From Aplidium turbinatum (Eukaryota; Chordata; Ascidiacea; Aplousobranchia; Polyclinidae), in NCBI GenBank assembly GCA_918807975.1, contig OU964923.1, forward strand, positions 25,773,235 through 25,837,234: 64,000 bases of DNA, given 5' to 3'. The position numbers were made by a program, and so were the translations under genes. A model generated the notes under the pieces. The model worked only from the letters and a program-made list of their open reading frames with translations. It was not told the origin of the DNA and did not search any database. Numbering within the stretch: position 1 is the stretch's first letter; every line of letters starts with the position of its first letter. Below are positions 1 to 12,238 of the stretch, piece by piece.

Positions 1-256
1 ATGCTCATTGATGTCGATGTGACGAAGCAGACTATATAAAACATGAAACGAATTGTTGTATGCCACTTTTAAGTTGATGAAAACTAGAAACTAAAATTAG
101 GCCTTAGCCTAGCCTACATCCTAATTAGGGCTCTTTACAGAAGTTATGATCAAAATACGCGTCTTTAAAATAATTAAGTTATTTATTTTCTGAAGGCGTA
201 ACATTTTTAATAAGCATTGATATTATCGAAGTCGCGTCAACAGGCCTGCATAAAAA

Positions 257-969
257 CTAACTCAGCATAGGCCTACCCCTTGCAAAACTTCCTTGGTTTT
301 TAGGCACAAGATTAAGTTTAGTTTTGGAAGTTGTTTTAGCTGGTTGAACTTGAATGATGTTTGTGTTATCCATTTCCTGTACAGATTCCTCTGGAACATC
401 GGCATTTGTTTTTTCACACGTTTGCGAAGAAAGTTTCTCAGCTGCAGAATCTTCTTTTTGCGAAGGTGAATTTTCAGACATCACAGTTTGATTTGTCTCG
501 TCTAATAGAATAGACAAAAATAAAGCAATTCGTATGAATAAGTAGCCTAGACTAATTTAAAATATGCTTATCAAAATTGCTTACCATTAGCCTAACGCCT
601 CAGTATTTGATAGCCTAGTCATAAAAATATCAAGCCTTAAATTTTAAAACCAACAGTGTTTTTGAATTTTTTGGTTGCAATTAGCCACGCCTTTTGTCAA
701 CATTGTGGTCGTAGGCTCATAGCTCTATCACAATCAATTTTCTCATTTGTAGCACAAATCAAACAAAAGTATCTGCAATTGCCACCTACAGTAGACTAGG
801 CTGCATCTAAAATAAAATGCTCATTGATCAAGATGAAACGGTCTAGCAAAGATGCACAAAACTAACATAAAGCTAGCCTAAGGAAAAGAAAGTTGACAAG
901 CATGCAAACTAGACTTTCGTATTCAAAACAATTCAGACTACCTTTGGTTTTTGAAGTGGACGATCCCAT
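257..969 (-). CDS. Small two-exon protein with N-terminal myristoylation-like motif
   Basis: Two exons on the minus strand: 942-969 (start codon at 969-967) and 257-501, joined across a 440-bp intron with GTAGTC donor and TATTAG acceptor; the phases agree (1+2). The product is 90 aa. It begins MGSSTSKTK, which fits the glycine-2 myristoylation consensus with a basic stretch behind it, so membrane attachment is plausible. The rest is polar, acidic and Ser/Gln-rich with no membrane segment or fold I recognise. The tail turns basic (K-T-K-L-N-L-V-P-K, ending R-G-R-P-M-L-S). I cannot name the family. Support is the clean splice pair, the good start and the coding-like composition. The alternative is a chance ORF; the motif at the spliced N-terminus argues against that. 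Confidence 0.5.
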
Positions 970-2700
970 GACTATTCTGTTATCAGAAAGAAATCTTGAT
1001 TTGTCAAGTACCGTACCAGCTACTGCCAAGCAAGTAGTCTAATTTGTGAACTGCCTAAGTTCATACACTAACAGTTTTAAGTATGAATTATGCATATGGT
1101 GTTCTTAGAGCGAGAGATTGTTTTCCTGTACTTACGCATGTTGTGCACACGTGAGACCAAATCACAATCAATTACTTTGGCTCAAAAGAAGAGTATCTTC
1201 CGCTAATTAAAAACATCCAGCAGCGACAAGTAGCCTATGAGGCCCATATACCATATGCATATATTGCCACTAGCTTTTGCAGCTCACTGAAATCTAATCT
1301 CTTTCCGAAATTTTTACGTTGAATGAACATAGTATCATAGTTGTATCTTTGTGTAGGATGCAAACATTGTATTAAGAAAACGAAACCAAGCAACAACGTG
1401 GCATTGATCACAATACAAAAACAAAAATATGCAAACATTTTCGGCTATACATTCAGCCCATATCAAGCAAAAACTAATTTATGCTGTACTTTTATTGTTA
1501 ATTGCATTGCTCATAGTAAGTATAAAGTATCCCACCCAATTTAGCTATAACCCAGCCAGCGAAGTTAAACGTTTGCAAGCGTTGAAGCAACGTAAAAATG
1601 CTAGATTTTTGTAGCTGGGTTACAACAAGCAATCTGCAGCAACTGAAGAAAATTGAAACATTATTAAAAACTGCAAATATTTAATCATGAAAGATTTATT
1701 AGACAGTGAAGTAAATAATGAAGTAAACAATGCAATCAATTGCTGATGACAATTACAGTGTAACATATTAAAGAGTAAAATGAGTAATTGCACCAACGAA
1801 AGCAAGCGATTGAGCCAAATGGCTGATTTTGCTGCCTGGGAGATTACGATATTTTTCAAATGCAAAACAGAGCAGATTGCATATAACAGTCAATTTAGCA
1901 CCGAAAATAAATAAAAAAGAAAGGATTGAACATTGCAAATACAGTAAGCCCCGGAAATTAATAGTACTGGCAAGCTCATTGATTTATTCGACAAGAACGT
2001 AGCGATGACTTTGACAGACAAAATTCTATAATTCATTATCACCTTATATTTATTAAGAATAATAACACACTCACAAAAAATATGCTAAAACACTTTCAAA
2101 AAAGCTACTGACGTAATGGAAATACCTGATAAATGAAATTATTCTAAACATAAAAGCTTGACGGAATAACAAACTAAAGCACGTCCCAGTAAAATATAGC
2201 TGTTCATAATTTCATTTGCGATGATGCAAAGCAACTACAAGCAAAAATAACAAGACATTTTGCGGGTAAAGCAAAAAATTAAATCCGCATCTTGTAATGC
2301 CTGACAAAGCGTGAAGACTGAAGATGCTACAACAGTTGAATTATAATAAGACAAACAAGACAAGAGCGTGTAAAAACAAAAAAGTAAAAAATAAAAATTG
2401 TAAATGGATCTGCACATTACGAAGACTAAGTGTAAGTAGCCAACAACTGCTAGTAAAAATTTGAAATTTATGAAAGTCAGATTTCAGGACGTTTTGTTTT
2501 TAGCAAAAAAAAAATCATTAATCAAGGCAACGACAAAAAAACACGCACGAAAATAAAATGAACTTTCCCAGCCAACTGCATAGGCTGCAGGTATGGAAGG
2601 TCACATTTGTCCACTACCTCCTGCACAGTTTAAAAAGTTCTGAATCACAAAAAGTGCGATCTTCTGAAGTGTGAAACTTCACATGTCTATTCCAATACAG
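970..2700. other. Intergenic, no gene recognised
   Basis: AT-rich with scattered TAGCCTA-type words. A 61-codon plus-strand reading frame at 1429-1614 has one hydrophobic stretch, but nothing else supports it. A degraded hammerhead-like block lies at about 1421-1465 on the minus strand (see findings). Nothing else is recognised. Confidence 0.4.
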
Positions 2701-2909
2701 GATCACCCGCTGCTATTGTTTCATTGGTTCGTACCGGATCAACGTCAGGCATCAGCTGTTTGACGTCATCGGGATCAATCAAACGTCGTTCGTCAGTTGT
2801 ATCCAAACGCCCGCATCTTTCAATCAACAACGAACTCGAAGGCTCGGTTGCCTTTGTACCGTCCGCTTTGCGCCGAGAACCGTCTCCAGCAAGAAAGTTA
2901 AAACTGTGA
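2701..2909 (+). CDS. Probable terminal coding exon, unknown protein
   Basis: A stretch with clearly higher GC than its surroundings is open from an AATACAG acceptor-like site at 2700 to a TGA at 2907-2909. It encodes about 69 residues rich in Ser, Arg and Lys, with phospho-site-like RRSS and a basic C-terminus (S-P-A-R-K-L-K-L). Composition and the acceptor suggest the last exon of a plus-strand gene. I could not find its upstream exon with confidence, and I do not recognise the family. It may also be a chance frame. Confidence 0.3.
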
Positions 2910-4233
2910 AAAATAACGTCAAGTTACAAACTTCAAACCGCCGTGGTTGCACAGTGATCTTCAATACGGACCGGTGGCGAATTTTTTTTCCCACGAACTT
3001 TCTGTTACAATTGCATATTTCGGTAAGTGTAGCCATTATGGTTACCACGTGCGGTAAATTTATCAGTCGGTTACTTCGCATATACGTCATATGTCAGTTT
3101 CTTCAATACGGACCGGGCAGCCGGTTTGAACATCTTTGATAAGGTTGCAAACTTTTTGTGGAATACAAGAAACTAGCGATTTGCAAGAATCTAAAGACTC
3201 AGATTGAAAAGGCCTCTGCCGAAGCTTCTGACATTTTCGCATGTTATTATTTAAAGTCTTTGAACCACTGACGCTGAACCAGTGCACTTAGCTTGGTTTA
3301 GCAAGGTTTTGCTTGTTGTTAAAGTGTTGTCGTTTAAAAAGTGTTCCATCGCATCAGTCGCAAAACCGGATGTTTGTCGAATAGAGTCTGGGAGCGGCCA
3401 ATTTATTGATAGATTTCATATCTTACCAATTTTTCGTGAAAACATATGAACAAATTTAACATGATGTTGTCTAGTGATGCTGTGCGTAAATGTTTTGCTA
3501 AATCCCAAAATTAACATCAGTTGAAGTCGTCTATTGGTAATTAATTGAACAAACACTTACAATCGTAGAATTCCGCCTTTGGTCGGTTTGGACTGGATTT
3601 GATCCACGTCATTTTGCGATAAGTCAACTTTGTTGATTTCACTTCGTGGGTTTTCACTGCATGTACAATATGCGTATGAATTATTAAAAGAAAGTCTCGC
3701 GGCACCTTTCCAACTAATTCGTCAACGAAACTTCAAAGCAAAATCTTTGACCTTCGCAAAAAGACCAAATTTTGCTTTTTGTTGGGGAATGACTTTTAAG
3801 GGTTCAGAAATAACAAATCTATTCAAAGCAACCGATCAAACAAGCCAAGTAAAATATACACCAAAGAAGAACTTAGACTTTTTTTTATGCGTTTTAATTA
3901 ATGAATTAAATTCTTCCCGTTTCGTGATCCAGTGTATTGGTATTTTGTATAAAGTACAAGACAGAGTTGCACAGTTAACATTGTTGGATAAGTTTTGAGT
4001 TTATTTGACGAACGAAGCAACAGTTCGGCTCGGAAGTTTGTCAAACTTTTATCATCAATCTGTTAAACTTAGCCATGCTCGTTGCCTTCGCACAAAGCAT
4101 TTTAGTAAAGATACTTCTTCAACGACATCTAACGGTTGATATGTGCGCCACGAACAAACCACAAGGGAAATAAAGCATGCAATTTGGTTCGAAAACTTAC
4201 AAGGGACCTAAAAAGCACGAACTGAATAGGAAC
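2910..4233. other. Intergenic, no gene recognised
   Basis: Contains two copies of the word TTCAATACGGACCG (about 2960 and 3102) and a 122-codon frame at 3630-3998 without recognisable domain. Nothing else is supported. Confidence 0.4.
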
Positions 4234-4405
4234 GGAATGGCCCCTTTCGGTGAGTCCGATCCCTTAACGGGGGATTTTTTCAATTTTTTTTTTTAATTAT
4301 CGGGTACCATAGCCTAATCATTGCCGTTTTAGGGTTAGGGTTTAGAGGTTAGGAACTCACCGAATCAGACTCACCGAATCGGACTCACCGAATAGTAGCA
4401 GACCC
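4234..4405. mobile_element. Mutator-like MITE, family A, copy 1
   Basis: 172 bp, bounded by GGAATGGCCC and GCAGACCC ends and flanked by a perfect 10-bp duplication GAATAGGAAC (4224-4233 and 4406-4415). Both ends carry copies of CGGTGAGTCCGAT in inverted orientation. It has no coding capacity. The 9-10 bp target duplication is typical of Mutator-like elements; the family assignment rests on that. Confidence 0.8.
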
Positions 4406-4571
4406 GAATAGGAACCACATGAGATGGTAAACTCGAACTAAATCTCGCTGAATACTGCAATGTCTATTGTCTACGTTGTTATCTCTTTGTTGTTCTTTCT
4501 GTATCTTGTACATTATGATGATGATGTGTTGCGTGTTGCACACACCCAGACAGCAAAATCCGTCATTTTTA

Positions 4572-4614
4572 CATTGATTTAACGTCTGTAGACGTAGAAT
4601 CAATGCAAACGTTA
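4572..4614. repeat. Short hairpin repeat (TTACATTGATT family)
   Basis: About 18-bp stem with a few mismatches and a small loop: TTACATTGATTTAACGTC pairs with the segment ending in CAATGCAA. Similar hairpins occur at 11472, 15270, 41373 and 41432. Confidence 0.5.
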
Positions 4615-4747
4615 AATCCTTATTTTTAATTGTCGTATATCAAAAGAAAAAAAGAAAACAACTTTACGTATTCGTGTCTAAGGTATTAAAAATTGACTTT
4701 CAACTGTTTTCCCAAATTGAGTGCGAACGATCACCAGCGGCATATTG

Positions 4748-7700
4748 TTATGATGTCATCGTAATAATGACAACAGTCACCGACCTTTTGTAGGACATTA
4801 GCTCTTCTTCAAGCAAAAAACAGCGCGCTTTCAACTGGTTCCTGTCGTTCAACACCTCATGCAGTTCGCTGAGAGTATAGCGCGGTCTGTTGGGGTCTTT
4901 CAAGTTGATGATTAACTTGTCTACCAGGTCAACGTCTTCATTAATAGAATGCTGTTACCAAAAAAAGACTAAAGTTAACTGTGTGTTCCACAACTAGAGT
5001 GAGGTCAGAAGAGTTGCCTTTGAAAAGCGTTACCCAACTGCACACACCGAAAGTTAAACTAGGGTCACTTGAAGCTGAGTTTATCTACTGAAGTTATCTA
5101 TTTATCTATTGGCGGATGGGGAAAATGTCTAATATATATGAATTTTCTCGAGGATATTTCAAAATGCTTCGGCATAGAGATCTCTTAATCACGGATTTTT
5201 TTTATTCAGCGTAAACAAGACTTGCGGAATACCTACATTAATTTTAGTTGTGTTCATTTTTCGACGATCTTCATCGAGCAAAGAATCAGTCCCCTGCTCG
5301 TTTGGCAATGGCAGTACTCTGTAGATACACAGTGCATGTTTTAGTTTATGAAATTACTCCAATACAGTAACTAATTGTTTGATGGTATTTCTTCAGTTTA
5401 AACTTCTCTTTGAAAGCGTTATGGGAAAATATGTAAACAATGCATTTACAGTGTGTGTATTATTTCGTTGTTTTGTTTTGGACAGCTTGTCTGACGCAAA
5501 TAAATAATAATAATGGCCACACCCTCGACATGAGGATTAATTCATGGCCTGTATAATCAAAATTGGTTGATGATGATGATTGATGATGAATGCACATTGC
5601 ACGTGAAATATTTCAAACAGAATGGTTAGTAGCGACTTACTTAAGACTAGACAACTGTTTTCTACTATCATTCAGTTCAGCTTCCAAGTCAACTTTTTGC
5701 TCTATCAACAATTTTCCTTGCTCTTCAAGAACGTGAACTTTATGCCTGATAGCCATGTTTAGTTCAGTCATTCGTTGAATTTGCATCTGAAGCTGAAGAA
5801 CATGACATTTGGTTTGTTGCTGAGTTTGTCAAATACATTTTTGAAAATTCCAAACTACTTTAAACTTTCGTATCTGGAGTGTATGCCTCGGCTTCAGCAT
5901 TATAGCACACGATCGATATAGGATGCAATCAAAAAAAGTATAAAACCTTTACTGCAAAGCTTTGCATATTTTATAGTTTTAAACATTGAAGGATAATTAA
6001 TACCTTTTGGACAAACCAATATACAAATTCATATCACTGAATACATTCCACAAACTGACAACTGAATTAAGAAACAAACCAACACATTGATCATACAGCG
6101 TCCGATTCACGTTCTTGCCCTTCCATGATGGAGTTTTTCAATCTTATCTCGTCGTTTAGTGCCGCAATCCGATCTTGAAGTTTGTCGATTAACGTTGCTT
6201 GTTCCAGCTGCACCTTCGCTTCATTATCGTCTTCATTCTGTGAGCAAACAATATCTTTCAAGCGTCGAACGTGATGTAGGAAACAAACCTTGTTTTGGAA
6301 ACTGAAGAATTAGGTATAAAATTAATTGCGTTTATCAAGTTTGACTTAAAACTGACGTATGTGCACGAGGTGAACTGAATACATTTTGTATAAAATATTC
6401 TAGAATCTCAAAGATTACTTGTCCCATGAACATGCGGCATTAAAAAAAAGAAATTTAGGAATAAAATTATGGATTAAATTGTGAGAAGTTTACAAGCGGT
6501 CATCTCCACCTCGGGGGATTTAAAAATTTAAGTGTGTGAGTAAACGGATAACAGAAATGAACTGTCCATGGAATAAATGCATACCTGCAGTTTATCAGTT
6601 AACAAAGCTGTCAGATTGTGATTATCTTCCTTAAGAGTAGAAACTATTGCCATGAAATCCTTCGCTTTTTCTTTCCAAGCAGATTCAACTGTTCCAATTT
6701 CCTGCATTAAATAAAGCTATGCACTTACAAAACAAACCAAAATTGTTGAATTGTTTCTTAAATGTAGAAATCATGAAGACTCACTTCTTGCCATTTGCTG
6801 TCTCTTTGCTTGCTTTGTATTTCCAATTTTTGCAACATGGCATTGAGTTCAATAATTTGATCAGACTCCTTCTCTTTTTTAGTCACAAGTGATTCAAGCA
6901 TTTCAAGTACCTTTATGATCTTCGGCATTACACCAGAAAACACAGCCCCTGTATGTCGCACAATGCAGCATAGAATGAGCAAGATATACTGTTGCTAAGT
7001 TTATATGAGAAATCATAAATGTGAAATGCAGTAAAATGTAGGCCTAATGTTTCAAAACAAACAGCAACCAACCACATAAACTAATATATTTCTCGGCAGC
7101 CGATTTGTAGCAAGAATTGACAGCGATAGACACATAAACTAACTTATATTTGTTATGAATTAAGATGGGCAGTTAATTTAAAGTATTGGAGAAATAATAA
7201 GCCAAAATGTGATACAATATGAAGTGGCCAGTAACAGAGGAAGGCCAAAATTAAACCGGAGAATTACTGTGGAGTTATGTTGTGTAGTATTGAGTGAAAA
7301 AAAAAGATCATGATTGATAAACAGTCGATTTGAGACAACCCTTGCATCAGTGGAAAACAGATTCATAAAATAGGGGTCCACGTCTTTTAGGCGCAGACAG
7401 TTAGGCGCTGGTCAAATAGGCGCGCACACTGTGGCGCCAGGATATTTAGGTGCGGAGCACTGTGGCGCTCGTTAATGCGCGTGTTTGGCATTTATTTGTT
7501 GTTAGTTGTAATGTATTGATAAGGCATTTGCCAATGCAAACCTGTATTAACAACAAATTAATGCCGAACACGCGCATTAAAAATACAATATATTTTTCTG
7601 TTCAATATAACATTTTGTGTGAAAAGCATTGCAGGTTTAAGCAGCTTCACTCACTGAAGCCATGACATATTTTTCTTTTCAATATAATATTTTGTGTGTA

Positions 7701-10700
7701 AAGCATAGCCGGATAAAGCAGCTTCACTCACTGAAGCCATGACATATTTTTCTTTTCAATACAATATTTTGTGTGAAAAGCATAGCCGGATAAAGCAACT
7801 TCCCTCACTGAAGCCATGACATATTTTTCTTTTCAATATAATAATTTGTGTGTAAAGCATAGCCGGATAAAGCAGCTTCACTCACTGAAGCCATGACATA
7901 TTTTTCTTTTCAATATAATATTTTGTGTGAAAAGCATAGCCGGATAAAGCAACTTCACTCACTGAAGCCATGACATATTTTTCTTTTCAATATAATATTT
8001 TGTGTGAAAAGCATAGCCGGATAAAGCAACTTCACTCACGGAAGCCATGACATATTTTTCTTTTCAATACAATATTTTGTGTGAAAAGCATAGCCGGAAA
8101 AAGCAACTTCACTCACTGAAGCCATGACATATTTTTCTTTTCAATATAATATTTTGTGTGAAAAGCATTGCCGGTTTAAGCAGCTTCACTCACGGAAGCC
8201 ATGGCATATTTTTCTTTTCAATATAATATTTTGTGTGAAAAGCATAGCCGGTGTAACGGTCCAGGAGTTACTGCGGTCTGAAAGTTACTGTAACTTCTGG
8301 ACCGCGTATACGCAGTCTGAAAGTTACTGCCAGTCCAGAAGTTACTAAAACAGGGTTGTCAGATTTGACGCTTGCAGCAGATTTGTATAAAGGATTTCAA
8401 CATTGGAAACATGTTGAACTTGAAGACTTATCCACCATTGCATCTTAACAACATGATTTAGCCTACAGCAGAAACGTAATTGGGAATGAAGCGAAAATAA
8501 GATGAAAGTCAAAAGATGAGTTTTGTACCAGAAATTGTTGCTGTTTTGGAATGAAATTTGAATTTGTAACCTAACAATTTACGTAGGCTATCATTTTAAC
8601 CTGATTTGTTTTTATTACGGTATACCATTTGAAGTTGTGTCCATGCCTTACGTGCGTTGGCAAATAAATTTGCATGGGGAGGTAATTGACTAGATGACCA
8701 CTTAGCCTATAGTCTTTTGCTGTCATCCTGATTGTGCTATAATGCAACCTACGATTTACAATGTAGTATTATGAGTGTTTTATTGACTCATTGTAGGTTA
8801 TATGGCTCTGTTGAAACAAATAATTTAATTGATTATCGCTCCAAACATTTCAAAGTTTAAATCGTGGCTATACGTGAATCGGTGGCATTTAATAAGCTAT
8901 ACAGGCCTTAATATATCGTGCAAAGTTTGCATTTGAAGGCTGACTTGTTAGCCGCTGGTCTTGAGTTGTAGTTGACAAACATACTCTTTGACTATATTTT
9001 ATGTAGGCCTATTTCATGAAAGTTAAAACCAAAGTTTTCTAGTGAATGAAGCACTGAGCCTATTTTTGGTCTGATTTTTCATAACTACCGTTTTAAAGAA
9101 ATATAAAGTAACTTAGGCTACATGTAGGCCAACCGGTAGTCAAAACGCCATCAACCTTCAGTGAGTAGGCTATCACAGCCTCACACGCGGGGAAGGCTTT
9201 AGCTTTTATGAAAGTGTTGAACACTTTGAGATTCCAATGAATTTCCGTTGGCCTCCCATCGAAAACACGTGGCACGAAACTTAAAGTCTAGAATTATGGT
9301 TTCGTGGTGAGAATATTTATCCTTGGGATTCATCTTTCGCATAGGCCTACTTGCAGAGGGTTTAATCTACTGACCAAGTGAAGTTTCAGTCCATTTACAA
9401 GTTTTTCCAAAAGAATTTCGAAAAAGCACACCCACTTACAATAGCAGTAACTTTTGGACTGCTTCTGCGGTGTTGCAGTCTGGAAGTTACTGTCAGTCCA
9501 AAAGTTACCAGCGGTGCCCGGCGTTTTAACAATCGATAGAAAAGCGAAAATTGTTTTAACTAAGTGTAATGAATTCATTGCTCTCAAACTAATGCAAGCT
9601 TTTCAGTTAACATTACAAAATATATATATACTTATAATTATTAATCTGATCTTTTGAGAGGTTAAAAGTTTAATTATTTTTTAAAACAAAATTAAATAAA
9701 ATTTAAATGAAATATTTGGCAACTCTTGTAACTTTTGGCATGCAGTAACTCTTGGACTGCTACACCGGATAAAGCAGCTTCACTCACTGAAGCCAACACT
9801 AACAACAAATAAATGCACGTGCTTTAACAAAACAACATATTTTTTTGTTCAATATATATAACATTTTGTGTGAAAAGCATTGCCCTACCTGCCAAGCTGA
9901 TAAAATCTGCAGACTTTACTAAGAATAGCACCTAAATGAACGAGCACCACAGTGTTCCGCACCTAAATATCCTGACGCCACATTGTGCGCGCCTATTTGA
10001 CCGGCGCCTAACTGTCTGCGCCTAAAAGGCTTGCTCCCTAAAATAGATATACTATAGCTACATCGAAAGCAAAGAATGATTTTTTACACTTACCTCCAAA
10101 TGCTTCAGTTAGCCGTTCAAACTCTTGTCCCACACTTGAGGCAACATTGTATACATCAACAATATTCAGGATATCCACAGGTTTTTCAAATGGATCTCCA
10201 GAGAAAGATTCGAGCTAAAATCACATGAAAATAGCTACACTGCCAGTGATGTAAGATCAAGGCTCAATTTGTCAGGTAGCATAATCATGTCCTCATGGAT
10301 TAGCTAAATAAAAACTGCTTGGACTTATAGCGTCATACAAAACAACAAGAACCGCCAGTGATGTAAGAATACGGCTCAATTTGTCACTTGTCAGGTAGCG
10401 TAATGTATACAACACAAAATCAATACAAGGTTGAAATTATTTTGTTTTCTATGTCTGTGGTACCACAAAGCAAACTCTCTACTAAAGCTTTATTGATACA
10501 AGGTTATTACACAATACATTTAAAAATTACAACATAAAACAGAAACATGTTTAAAAATAAAATATCTCATAATATATACATACGGTAATTTGTGGGATGG
10601 TCATCTAACAGTGAGTTTAAAAGTATTTATTATGAACAATCTAACAAAGTATTTAGTAATAGAACATGACAAATTTTGGAAATGTAAAAGATTTTCAAGA

Positions 10701-12238
10701 AGCGGTCTACATATTACCATACTGTCATGCCATGTAAAACAATTATGTCATATGCCATTGAAAACTGAACTATCACCAAAGAAATCCACAAAAAAATATT
10801 TGCTTTTTAATTTTGTTGCTACAGAAGAATATTAAAAATATCATACAAAAATTGATTGAGTAAAACAAAAGATGAAATAAATGGGATATATTTTGTGAAG
10901 ATCGGCAGGTCAGCTGGATCAATTAGTCGTTGAAAGAATAGCAAAAGAAAAGAGATATAGTGAAAGAAATTGGGAAAATGATGAACACAAATAAGAAAAA
11001 TAAAACAATGATTTGTATTTGCCATCTATAAAATCAAACTTTGGTAAAAGATGCTGTGTTTCAATGGAGTGTTTATATATGTTATCATACTTTTAAATTT
11101 AAAGGTTTGTTTAAAAATTTGTACAGTAATCACTCCTAAAACACGGAATGGCCCGTTTCGGTGAGTCCGATCCCTTAACGGGGGATTTTTTCAATTTTTT
11201 TTTTAATTATTGGGTACCGTAGCCTAATTATCATTGCTGTTTTAGGGTTAGGGGTTTGGGGTTAGAGGTAAGGAACTCACCGAATTGGACTCACCGAATA
11301 GTAGCAGACCCCTTAAAACATATCATCTGCTTATTTTCTTGCACAATGCTCATAGTCTTTATGGGTCTGCTACTATTCGGCAACAGCCTTTTTCGGCAAT
11401 TTTTTGAAAATCCAACGACGCCTTCAGTAAATTCAACGATTGAATATTATTACAACCCAATTAGCCTAACAGTTCGTATTTACATTGATTCAATATCTGA
11501 ATATTGAATAATATTCAATCGCTGAATTTACAGAAGGCATCGTTGGATTTTCAAAAAATCGCCGAATAGGGAACTCGCCGAATCGGACTCACCGAAATGG
11601 GCCATTCCGAGTCTTTATGTTGCTTTGTTTTTGTTGTTTTACTGTATAATGTGAAGTAGGCTACCGGCATTATATATGTTCCTCAATTTTAGTGCTTTGC
11701 TTATATGTTTGGGTGGCAGCTGACATTGGCAACATTTTAGTCTTTTGCTGTCATCCTTACTATGCAAATTATATTTGTTTATTGTGTTGCGTATATTTTT
11801 GGTTTTTCCGTAGAAAAAATAAATAAACTGAATAACGAAATGGCTGATCAAGTATCGAAGAAACAATGAGAAAAGCAGAAGATTATGAATGTGGAAACAA
11901 TTGATAGCCAACCTTCAACAAAGAAATAACGTATGATGATGATAAGAAACAAGTTTTCAGACTAATTCTTATACCCAGCTAGAAATAGAAAACACTACAA
12001 AACAGTTCGGTATGACCGAGCCTTGATTTCAAAGTACTGTATTGAAATATCTTTGCTATGTTGAAATACACAATTTAACAATCCAAGCAGTAAAGAAAAT
12101 AATCTAAACCTATTTTTGGGTTGAGATACTTACAGTGGAAGAAATCGTTTCTTGTTCATATGATGAATTCGAGAAATCATTCAAACTCTCATCAACATGT
12201 TCAAAATCAATATCACACTTTAAAGTTTTTGTGGCCAT
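4748..12238 (-). CDS. RILPL1: RILP-like Rab effector (RH1 + RH2 protein)
   Basis: Eight exons, all with GT..AG borders and matching phases: 12134-12238, 10094-10214, 6785-6948, 6585-6701, 6097-6237, 5641-5786, 5237-5318 and 4748-4951. The product is 359 aa. Residues about 50-95 are an RH1 domain (VDVYNVASSVGQEFERL, then VMPKIIKVLEMLESLV). A long coiled coil follows, with a block strongly RILPL1-like (RHKVHVLEEQGKLLIEQKV). Residues about 305-345 are the RH2 domain (DPNRPRYTLSELHEVLNDRN). In this family RH2 binds phosphorylated Rab8/Rab10-type GTPases and RH1 binds motor or ciliary partners; the paired Arg residues of RH2 are kept. Vertebrates have RILP, RILPL1 and RILPL2; this could be the single ancestral type. 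The C-terminus after RH2 is shorter than in vertebrate RILPL1. Large introns are filled with transposons. Confidence 0.92.
7585..8251. repeat. 77-bp tandem repeat array
   Basis: About 8.5 units; the word GACATATTTTTCTTTTCAAT recurs at 7663, 7741, 7818, 7895, 7972, 8049 and 8126, so the spacing is 77-78 bp. Each unit holds a small palindrome, CTTCACTCACTGAAG. The array resumes at 9765 after the nested insertion, so it existed before that insertion. Confidence 0.95.
8252..9764. mobile_element. Nested TIR transposon, non-autonomous, CCGG target
   Basis: 1,513 bp with ends TGTAACGGTCCAGGAGTTAC and its near match TGTAGCAGTCCAAGAGTTAC inverted. CCGG occurs on both sides (8248-8251 and 9765-9768) and once in the uninterrupted repeat unit, giving a 4-bp (or shorter) target duplication. 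Several more copies of the AGTAACTTNTGGACTG word lie near each end (8283-8350 and 9436-9510). There is no coding region; the superfamily is not certain. Confidence 0.75.
11145..11311. mobile_element. Mutator-like MITE, family A, copy 2
   Basis: Same ends and interior as the copy at 4234, in RILPL intron 1. Flanked by imperfect duplications (CTAAAACAC / CTTAAAACA). Confidence 0.75.
11363..11609. mobile_element. Mutator-like MITE, family A variant with palindromic core
   Basis: 247 bp, inverted relative to copy 2, with 9-bp duplication AGTCTTTAT (11354-11362 and 11610-11618). The ends match family A, but the middle is a long inverted repeat around TTGAAAATCCAACGACGCC. Together with copy 2, fifty bases away, it forms a large foldback in the intron. 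Confidence 0.75.

Larger units (their letters stand above)
7374..10038. mobile_element. Non-autonomous hAT-like element with internal tandem array
   Basis: Lies in intron 2 of the RILPL gene. An 8-bp duplication TAAAATAG flanks it (7366-7373 and 10039-10046). The terminal inverted repeats are about 100 bp, with CTTTTAGGCGCAGACAG near both ends. Inside are the 77-bp array and a nested 1.5-kb transposon. No transposase is seen. Confidence 0.85.

Noticed and set aside
1235-1614. Small membrane proteins on either strand
   Set aside because: Short overlapping frames with one hydrophobic run in AT-rich DNA; no other support.
3630-3998. 122-codon plus-strand frame
   Set aside because: No domain, no splice context and unremarkable composition; likely chance.
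7585-8251. CRISPR-like array
   Set aside because: Units are contiguous 77-bp tandem repeats without unique spacers, inside a transposon in a eukaryotic intron.
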